This document shows positions 56,370-64,000 of a DNA stretch of 64,000 nucleotides, one piece after another. Below the pieces are notes generated by a model, which ran no database searches, was not told where the DNA came from, and was given only the letters and a program-made list of their open reading frames with translations. The number at the start of each line of letters is the position of its first letter. The stretch's first letter is position 1. The position numbers and the translations under genes are program-made. The DNA is from Tamarix chinensis (Eukaryota > Streptophyta > Magnoliopsida > Caryophyllales > Tamaricaceae), in assembly GCA_030549775.1 (NCBI GenBank), contig CM060174.1, forward strand, positions 44,868,707-44,932,706, given 5' to 3'.

Positions 56370-57920
56370 TGATGTGTTGTCATATACACAACAAATTTAA
56401 TACATAAATCCTAACTCCCAATTACGTAGTAAATAGTAAGAAGAAGTCAAACCCACAAGGAATGGTAATTTAATCACTAATTTTATAATTGATGTTATAA
56501 TCCCAGTTATACAATTTCATTAATTCTAAAACTAAATTTAAATTATATTAAACTTTGCTCACTACTTGATAAATGAGGGTAGGAACAAATTGATGATGGA
56601 ATCAAGGTATCCAATACTCAAAGAAGAAGAATGATTCGATATGATTTAATGTTGACATCTAGAAACTTATAATAATTCATTTCTTTGCTTTCTCTCAATC
56701 TTAATAAATTGAATAAGCTCTCAATTTATTACCTAACCATTTAATAACCTAGGTTACAAACAGTAGATTCAATTAATGGCAGCATAATGAATGGGAAGCA
56801 GTCAACTACAATCATAACCATATAAGATAAGATTATGCAATTATATAAATTAACCGATAAGATTAACAATTAATCTTCTTGCTACTCTAGACACATTAAT
56901 TAATAATTATGGGTTAATTGTGTTGTCTTAGCAGAGATTAAGTTCTAAACTAAATAGGCGATCAATCTAATTAGTTTAAATTCTTAATCTATGATACAAA
57001 ATCATTCAATTCCATCCGATATTTCAATTAAATTTCATCTAGAATCAAATGTTCAAATTACGTTGTCATATTTGAAACCTAATTCCATCCTCCAATCATC
57101 CTACCCTGTTTTATTTACTCTAACATCTGCATGCTTAGAAATCACACCATTACATGGAATAACTTGCAATTAATACAAACCACATCCAATAATACTAACA
57201 ACACACTAATAGTAAGATAAATAAAAATGCAATTGCAAAAAATTTACTTGCATTCAATCAAAATGTAGAACTTGCAATTGATAGAGTAGAGAAGGACTTA
57301 TCACTTGAATTGCAGATTGTCAATTGTTCACTAGAATACAAGAAGATAAAGGAAGTAGGAACTGTGAAATACATGTATATTCTATAGGGAATAGAGAAAG
57401 AGAGTAAATTCAAATATTTCAAATTCTAAAACTGATTTTTGAACTCTAAATTGATAGATAATATATTAGAAAATAGGTCGCGTGAGCAGTTACAAATTTT
57501 AAGGAAAACACGGTCTATTTTTAGGAAACACGGGACCTCTGTGTTTTTCTCCAACTTCTCTGCCAAATGCTAGATTCTAAATATAAGCCTAAGATTTTAA
57601 CATGACCCATGTTTAGGAAACACGGGGGTGCCGTGTTTTTAGCTCTTTCACTATTCTTCCCTTAAAATTTCAACACAACTTCTCTTGGTGTATTTGCTTC
57701 ATTTCCAACTTTTCTTCCCTTGATTCAATGTTTCTTGATGTGTTCTTTTCTTGATTTCTTCTTTTCGTTGATTTCTCCTTTGAATTTCTTTAATTTTATC
57801 TTTTTCAGTAAAATCTATTCAAAAGAGAAGAACTCGAAGAAAAGATTAAATCTTATAAAATTAATAAGGGATAAATGACATTTTTTTTGCATGATAATAA
57901 TCTATAAATTCCATCTATCA
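56370..57920 (-). mobile_element. 5' LTR of element F
   Basis: On the minus strand the LTR starts TGATAGATGG at 57920 and ends CACATCA at 56370 (1551 bases against 1556 for B). It aligns with the B LTR over its length but with many differences, so F and B are different subfamilies or ages. The palindromic AACACGG/CCGTGTT cores lie at 57500-57640. The right flank (57921 on) is LINE ORF1. Confidence 0.9.
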
Positions 57921-58879
57921 GTTGTTCTGCATTCACTTCCATGTTTTGCTTAGTCATTGCACTAGATTGACCTTTATCACGTTTACTTCCACTTTTTGAA
58001 TTTAGTTCCTGCTCTTGAGGTGGATTTTTCCTATTCACTTGCTAAACTGTTTCAAAAGGTTTCCCCTTCTCTAACATTGCCTTAGGTAAGTGAGCATTCT
58101 TGTCATGGCCTACTCTATCACATTTTGGGTAAAATTTTGGCCTCCATTCATAGTGCACAGATTAGCTTCTCACATTTCCATTAGGTAAAGCAATCTGAAT
58201 ATATTCAGTTATGGGGAGGCTCACATTCACCTCTGTAAGCAATCTAGGGAAGGAAACTCTTAACTTTGTGGCTGTAACCATATCAGCACATATTGGAACT
58301 CTAATGCAACTACCAATTCTACTTAGGGAATCTGCAGACCACTAAATTATAGGGAGTCCAGGAAGAGTGATCCACAAAAGGCATTTTCCTCCATTTAACA
58401 CTATCAAATGATTCATTTGGATTCCATTTCTTTATAAGCAATGGCCAAACACCATAGCACCTGTAGGGCATTCTCAAGATAGATTGATTATTAGCTTCAT
58501 TATCTAATCTAAAGAGAAAGAAGCCCTGGTCATACAAGTAAACGTGAGGGATGGTCAAAATTTTAGTCCAGTTTTCCTTTATATATCCAACAATTTGAGG
58601 ATGAGAAGGATGATATCCTACAACCATTTCCACCAGAGTATATGCCCATTTCCTCTCCTCAATATCAATTTCAAATTATTGTAATTGAGCTTGTGCTTCC
58701 CCATTTACAATCATAGGGGTAGACAGGATTCCTTCCTCCCTACGATTTTTGATTAAAATGTCCTTCTAACTTTCGGATGGCTTGATCTCAGATTTAGTTT
58801 GAGATGGTTGATTCGAATCGTCTATATTGGAATTGTAAGCAATTGGAGTTGAGTCTATGGTTTTCTCATTTTTATCCAT
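57921..58879 (-). pseudogene. LINE ORF1 with DUF4283 domain and zinc knuckle remnant
   Basis: The frame starts MDKNEKTIDSTP at 58879. A DUF4283-type block follows at 58633-58319, with YIKENWTKI, YDQGFFLFRLDNE and RMPYRCYGVWPLLIKKWNP. Then come RLLTEVNVSLPITEYIQI, YEWRPKFYPKC and CDRVGHDKNAH (a CCHC-like knuckle with its last Cys lost), and a basic tail to 57921. ORF1 of plant L1-like LINEs is an RNA-binding protein needed for retrotransposition. At least six stops break it. Element F begins directly at 57920, so F interrupted the LINE after ORF1. Confidence 0.85.
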
Positions 58880-59875
58880 TACCTAAGTGTTTTATTTGGA
58901 TGATGATAATCCATAATGAAGTTATATAGTATGAAAAGGCAATGAGTTTCATTGGGTCTATTTCATAATCAAACACTTAGATGACAAGACATTAGAAATG
59001 ATGTGTGCACTAATATGTGTTATTTGAATGAATCCAAATAGGAGGAGATCAATGGACTCTGCACTTATTCAATAGCTAAAAAATATTATTAAGGATACCA
59101 TGCACTTGCTACTAGAATATTATGCTATAATCTTAAGAAATGAAATAATTAAAAAAGGAAGGACATGGTTTACCATGTAAGCAACTATAAGAATGAAGGA
59201 AATGGATGATATGCATGTTGATGCAAATTGAACATGAACAATATAGGAAATCATGAAAATTATAATTGTGATTTGAGGTGTAAAAGACGATATATTATCA
59301 CTTATTAGCTATGTTGTGACCATAATAAATATCTAGCAACATATTTACAATATACATAATTGTCTTAAGACATTAGACATACAATATAGAATTTAGTGTG
59401 TTATAATGGAGGATTGTTTCACTAAGTTAGGCATCGAGACAAATTTATTAAAAGTGGTGTAGCATTTATAATCATAAGATAACTTTGATATTTCATTTTT
59501 CACAAAATTATTGATGATTGTGATTTTCATTTATCACATATTTATTTTTTTGTGTATTAAAAATTATTGTTGAAAATGAAAAAAAATGATAATGTGACAC
59601 TGAGAAATTCAAAAACCATAACAAAAGAAGCTAACACCAAACTAATAGTAATAAGATAATGTCGTATTATTATGGCTAGGAAAAACCCTATTATTTTAAA
59701 TTGTGATGTCAATGTGTTCAAAGATTTTATTAGTGTTCTAAAAATGCTTAAATTTAATGTTATAAAAATTAACAATAATTTGATATGATTTTATTTCATA
59801 CAAGTTCTAATTTTCATATTCCAACTCGTTCTCGATCATGATTCATACTGTTATAAATAACACCCAATTTGAGTT
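58880..59875. other. AT-rich non-coding DNA, includes the LINE 5' side
   Basis: The part next to 58879 is presumably the LINE 5' UTR. I could not find a target duplication that would mark the LINE start. The rest is AT-rich with no domain; the frame at 59775-59557 is chance. Confidence 0.4.
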
Positions 59876-60265
59876 TCTTTATTTGACCCAAAATCTATAG
59901 ACCCAAAATAGACCATAATTCAAAAGGCCTGATAGATCTGACACTTAGTTGATCCAATTTACACCAGACCCATATAGTGAACTAAACCTGAACCCAAATC
60001 TAACCCGAATTCTATAGACCCGATTCAAACCCGAAATAGGCCCGAACCCAAGAAACCGAAAAAGCTCAACATCAACCTAACCCAAATCGCACTTGATTAA
60101 TCACATAACCCGAATCAAACCCAAATCAGACCCAAAGCAACACAATCCAAAACATACCTTAACCAAATTAGAACTGAACCTAAACTTGACTTGATTGTAT
60201 AGTAAACCGAAGTTGACCCGACCCATATCAACCCAACCCTAACCCGACCCAAATGAATCATTTGC
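59876..60265. repeat. AACCCGA / AACCCAAATC minisatellite-like tract
   Basis: Short units AACCCGAA, GACCCAAA, AACCCAAATCAGACCC and similar recur over about 380 bases, ending CCAACCCTAACCCGACCC. The tract is much richer in C than its surroundings and has no open frame. It resembles a dispersed plant repeat made of GGGTTCGGGT words. Confidence 0.7.
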
Positions 60266-60690
60266 CACCTCTAACAAGATTTCAAAGAATTTAAAAAGAA
60301 TTAAAGGTATCCAATTTAAATATCAATGATCTAAGATTATTACAAATAGTCTTAGAATCAGTATTCAATCACAAAGAGATAATTAACTAATTGAATTACT
60401 TGTGTTATATTTCAATATCAAAAATCATCCAACATGCTAGAAGGGTGAATGTCGACGCATGCTTATATAGAAGTTATGACATTATTGACACACAAATAAA
60501 TAACTAGCACATAACTAGTATTATAATGTATTAATATCCTATATATTATAGGGTTTAACAAGACTATGAAAAAAAATTAAGCTAAGATTACATGAAAATA
60601 ATTCACAAGAATCCTAGTCAAAACAATGATATTAGCTATGAAAGGTTAACAAGGTCTTCTTGACTTTAACTTTCTTGCACAATATCGCTT
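60266..60690. other. Non-coding DNA downstream of the pol remnant
   Basis: This should hold the polypurine tract and 3' LTR of the pol remnant to its right, but no LTR ends or repeats can be paired within the window. No gene. Confidence 0.35.
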
Positions 60691-60693
60691 CCT

Positions 60694-61257
60694 TTATAAT
60701 AGATTATAATATGTGAAAATCTTAAGTATCATTACTTTTAATATGAATTGATCTTCTTCTTGCAAATATGTTATGTACCTACAAGAATGACTTAAAGCAA
60801 TATCATTAAAGTTAGTTAAATTATTATCCTTAAAGATAAATAATGGAATTGGCTCCAATATCAATTCGAAATAAGTATCTTTGGATTCTCCCTCATCATT
60901 CTCTCCAAATGGAAAAGAAATTGTCTTCAAATTGACATAATTAAAATAAGAAGACAAATCGCCTACATTAAATGTCATTGAAATAATGTCATATGATTTA
61001 GATAATTCAAGTTCATAAGCATTATTTCCAAATTTTATAAGGAATTTAAACAGTACATCTAATCATGACATTAGTATATTTTTCCTTAAATTTGGAAATC
61101 TTTCCTTACGTAACCACACGTAATCACTAGGAGAATACACTTGTTGACTATGATATTTATTCGCTTGTTTTTGATATATCTCATTGGATCTTTCTATGTT
61201 ACTCTTAATTTGTTGAAGAAGATCTTTGAAAATTTTTAACTTGTTCCTTAGCATCAT
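60694..61257 (-). pseudogene. Post-integrase region of CRM/Galadriel-like pol
   Basis: Frames 61257-61063 (QANKYHSQQVYSPSDYVWL then RKERFPNLRK) and 60978-60694 (MTFNVGDLSSYF followed by an acidic GENDEGESK) are the C-terminal part of pol. A chromodomain or CR motif is not recognisable after it. Confidence 0.7.
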
Positions 61258-61299
61258 AATTTTTAAGTTTGAATTTTCGTAAGGGTACCATATTGATTG

Positions 61300-62130
61300 G
61301 TATATAAGTATTCACCCTATATAAAATTATAAATGGACTTGCATATGTAGCACTATAAGGACTATGATTATAAACAAACTCAAGGTGATATAACTTAATA
61401 TCCTAATCTCTAGTACAATTGCTTGCTAATTCTCTTAACAATGTGCCAAGAGTTCAATTAGTAAATTCAATTTGTCCACCAGTTTGTGGATGATATGAAG
61501 TACTAAATAATAACTTTATGTTTAGCATATGCCACATTATTTTTCAGAAATAGCTAAAAATTCGACATCCTTATCTGAAACAATACTTCTAGGTATTCCA
61601 TGAAGACTTACAATTTCCTTAATATAAAAGTCACCAAAATGTGTAGCATCATCAATCTTATAGCAAGGAATAAAATGATTCATCCTATAAAATCTAAGAA
61701 CCACAATAATAGAATCCTTACCTCTTTGCATTTTAGGCAACACTAAGATGAAGTCCATGCTAACCCCATTCCATCTTTGGCTAAGCATACATAAAGATGT
61801 ATATAAACCTTTATTAAAGAAACTCTTACTTTTATTACATGTAACACATCATTTTATGATATTTTATACACCTTTTATCATGTGTGGTTAATAGAAATTT
61901 TCTTGCAATATTTCTCAAGTTTTCTTAGCACCAAAATGGTTGGCAATCACTCCTTTATGTATTTTCTTTAAAAGTAAATCTCTTATACTTGATCTTGGTA
62001 CACAAAGTTTATTAACCTTAAATAAAAAAAATTGTGTATATTATAATTACTATGACTTCCATTTTCTTTACATAATTGATATTCTTCATGAAAGTATTCG
62101 TTATTAGGATACATATCTATTAACATTTCA
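61300..62130 (-). pseudogene. Integrase remnant of CRM/Galadriel-like pol
   Basis: The core frame is 61788-61537, with VSMDFILVLPKMQRGKDSI (first Asp), HFIPCYKIDDATHFGDFY and HGIPRSIVSDKDVEF (second Asp). The N-terminal zinc finger (62130-61800) is broken by stops, and the Glu block after 61537 is frame-shifted. Confidence 0.75.
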
Positions 62131-62135
62131 AATCC

Positions 62136-63605
62136 TTATAGTTTCGCATCTAGCATGACAAGTAAGACAAATCTCCTAGAAAGAGTATCGAACACTATAT
62201 TTTCTATACCATTGAAGTATTTGGCAGAGATCACAAAAGAATTTGAGAAGCTTGCCCACTTTGCATGTCTAGGACTTACTTTCTTTTGACTATGTAAATA
62301 TTTTAAACTCTCTTGATCAGAATCTAGCACAAAGGGTTTAGGGCTCAGATAATGACTCCATGTCTCTAAACTTATTATAATGGTAAAGAATTCCATATCA
62401 TAGGTAGAATACTTTAATAAAGCACCATTTAGTTTTATGCTAAAGTATGCTATAGCATTCTTTTCTTGAGAAAGAACTCCACTAATACCTACCCTACCTG
62501 CACCATAAGTTACCTCCAAAAGTAGGTCAATATTAGGAATAGATAATTTAGGGGCATTGCAAAATTTATCTTTGAGAGTACTAAAGGCTTTAGTGGCTTC
62601 TTTTCACCAAACAAAATCTCCTTTTTTATGAGTTGAGTAATAGGAGCATCTATAGTAGAAAATTCTTCAATATATCTCTAATAGAAACTAGGAAACCTAT
62701 GAAAACTCCTTACTCGATGTATTCCTTAGAAATGGGTCATTATTGAATAGCTTGTATTTTTACAGGATCAACTTTAATATCCTCACCCAAAATAATATAA
62801 CCAAGGAAAATTATACTTTAAAGCATAAAATCACACTATTTCAATTTTCTATATAGCTTAATTTTCCTAAGTTTATCAAATAATTTCCTCAAATGTAGAA
62901 GATGATCATGTTCATTGCTACTATATACAAGTATATCATTCAAATAAACTATAATGAAGTAACCTAAGAAAAGAAGGAAGAATTTCATTCATTAGCCTCA
63001 TAAAATAGATAGGTGCTTTACATAACTCGAAAGGCATAATGACCCATTCATGGATACCGTATTTAGTTTAAAATGTTATTTTCCATTCATATCCTTCTCT
63101 AATCCGCACCTAATGGTAAACACTTCGTAAGTCTATTTTAGAGAATATTCTTGCACTACATAGAACATCAAACATATCATCCAATCTAAGGCATAGGAAA
63201 ACAATATTTGATAGTTTTATTATTTACTACTCTTGAATCTATATACATGCCCCAAGTACCATCCTTTTTAGGAACTAGTAAGGCAGGTACACAACAAGGA
63301 TTCATGCTCTCTCTAACGCAACCCTTATTTACAAGCTATTGAATTTTCTTATGTAATTCCTTAGCCTCTTATGGCTTACATCTATAGGCTGGTCTATTAG
63401 GTAAATGCATCCTTAGAATAAAATCTATATCATACCTAATTCCTCTAATATTTGGTAGTCTAGGAATTAAATTTTTTGGAAATATATCGCTATATTCATG
63501 AAGCAAACTAGTAAGATTTGAATTATTAGATTCTTTCTCCGCAAAGTTAGATGACTTAGCAACTAAGGAATAATAAACACCCTCTTCCTCAATGCAATTA
63601 ATCAT
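62136..63605 (-). pseudogene. RT and RNase H remnant of CRM/Galadriel-like pol
   Basis: RT starts with LLHEYSDIFPKNLI and LPNRPAYRCKP (63605-63369). Across stops follow [15 protein letters not shown] (about 63270-63226), YLNDILVYSSNEHDH (about 62957-62913; the first Asp of the DD pair is Asn) and DIKVDPVKIQAIQ. RNase H is open at 62519-62136 with GVLSQEKNAIAYFSIKLNGA, STYDMEFFTII and LDSDQESLKYLHSQKK; its first Asp is lost (EVTYGAG). Confidence 0.8.
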
Positions 63606-63640
63606 TTCTCTTTCATGTAAAAATAAACTCTTTTTTTTAT

Positions 63641-63862
63641 CTATGATGATGATACATAATCACATTGGGAAGGTTTCAAATTACATTTCTTTTTAACTAT
63701 TAATACCACATATTCATTAGTTATACTATCATGATTTGAATTACAATCATATTGACATGGCCTACTAAGTAAAATACCATAAGGATCTGTAGGAAAAACA
63801 TCACACAACACCTCATCATGAGAATTACTAAAGTGAAAAGAAATGAGTGTTTGTTTACTCAC
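63641..63862 (-). pseudogene. Protease C-terminal remnant of CRM/Galadriel-like pol
   Basis: EVLCDVFPTDPYGILLSRPCQYD matches the protease end of chromoviruses, where the family usually has LLGRPWQYD, followed by SNHDSITNEYV. The active site lies beyond or is decayed; the frame is closed at 63641 by a stop before RT. Confidence 0.7.
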
Positions 63863-64000
63863 CTTAGCTCCTTTGCTTTTATTAAGCCATTATAAGGAAT
63901 ATGGTTTTGGATTTACACTATTCACTAGTGCTCATTGTTTAACCGCTCATTCACTAACAACATGTTTACAAGAACTACTATCTATGATGACTCAAAAATA

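Larger units (their letters stand above)
46535..57920 (-). mobile_element. Athila-like Ty3/gypsy element 'F', 3' LTR missing
   Basis: On the minus strand: 5' LTR (57920-56370), primer site, gag, protease, RT/RNase H, integrase, a palindrome-rich spacer, a third ORF and a 3' UTR ending at about 46535. The polypurine tract and 3' LTR are absent; comparison with element B suggests about 100 bases of 3' UTR are also lost. The LINE ORF1 lies to its right and LINE ORF2 to its left, so F inserted into the LINE. Several stops per kilobase make it inactive. Lineage is from the LTR end, the tRNA-Asp primer site, protease DLGASINVMP and the third ORF. Confidence 0.85.
60694..63999 (-). mobile_element. 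Degenerate Ty3/gypsy chromovirus (CRM/Galadriel-like) pol, 5' part outside window
   Basis: Minus-strand blocks in order are protease C-terminus, RT, RNase H, integrase and post-integrase. The integrase phrase SMDFILVLPKMQRGKDSI and the post-integrase phrases WLRKERFP and TFNVGDLSSYF are typical of the CRM/Galadriel side of chromoviruses, not of Tekay or Athila. Stops are frequent. Neither LTR is seen. Lineage is from recalled motifs and is less certain than the domain order. Confidence 0.7.

Overview
The window is plant nuclear DNA, very probably intergenic heterochromatin of a flowering plant. It is AT-rich and filled with nested retrotransposons: Ty3/gypsy of the Tekay/Del, Athila-like and CRM/Galadriel-like branches, plus a plant LINE with a DUF4283-type ORF1 and an ORF2 ending in a zf-RVT domain. 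MITEs and minisatellites fill the rest. I found no intact host gene, tRNA, rRNA or CRISPR array. Every coding stretch is transposon-derived and broken by stops or frameshifts. The species cannot be named from this sequence.

Layout. 1-4390: decayed Tekay/Del chromovirus internal domain (+), followed by its 3' LTR (4391 to about 7740). 7741-8061: fragment of another LTR. 8062-29566: a five-level nest. A solo LTR of family 'Y' (-; 8062-9831 and 26902-29566) holds a shortened Athila-like element 'Z' (-; 9832-26901). Its 5' LTR is split by a solo LTR of family 'X' (copy A; 13074-26607, target duplication CCATC). That copy is split by a coding-free Athila derivative 'B' (14965-24248, target duplication GTAAA), whose 3' LTR is split by a second X solo LTR (copy D; 18103-22727, target duplication AAAAA). 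29567-32897: another Y-like LTR (+). 32898-38460: minisatellite, a hAT-like MITE, a second MITE, an unassigned moderately complex stretch and AT-rich DNA.

38706-58879 is one LINE on the minus strand, split by three insertions: a tRNA-Met-primed LTR element G (39112-40392), a third X solo LTR (copy E; 42405-46408) and a nearly complete Athila-like element F (46535-57920). F carries gag, protease, RT/RNase H, integrase, a third ORF, a 3' UTR and its 5' LTR; its 3' LTR is missing. 58880-60270 is non-coding and ends in an AACCCGA-type minisatellite. 60694-63862 is a degenerate CRM/Galadriel-like pol on the minus strand.

How the parts relate. F looks like a relative of the elements that supplied machinery to B and Z: B and Z keep Athila-type LTRs and 3' UTR but lack gag-pol. 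The X and Y solo LTRs are about 4.0-4.6 kb. They share one plan: TATA box, leader, AT-trinucleotide block, tandem arrays (telo-box units and short palindromic motifs), then a conserved hairpin near the 3' end. These motif-rich giant LTRs are the most unusual content of the window.
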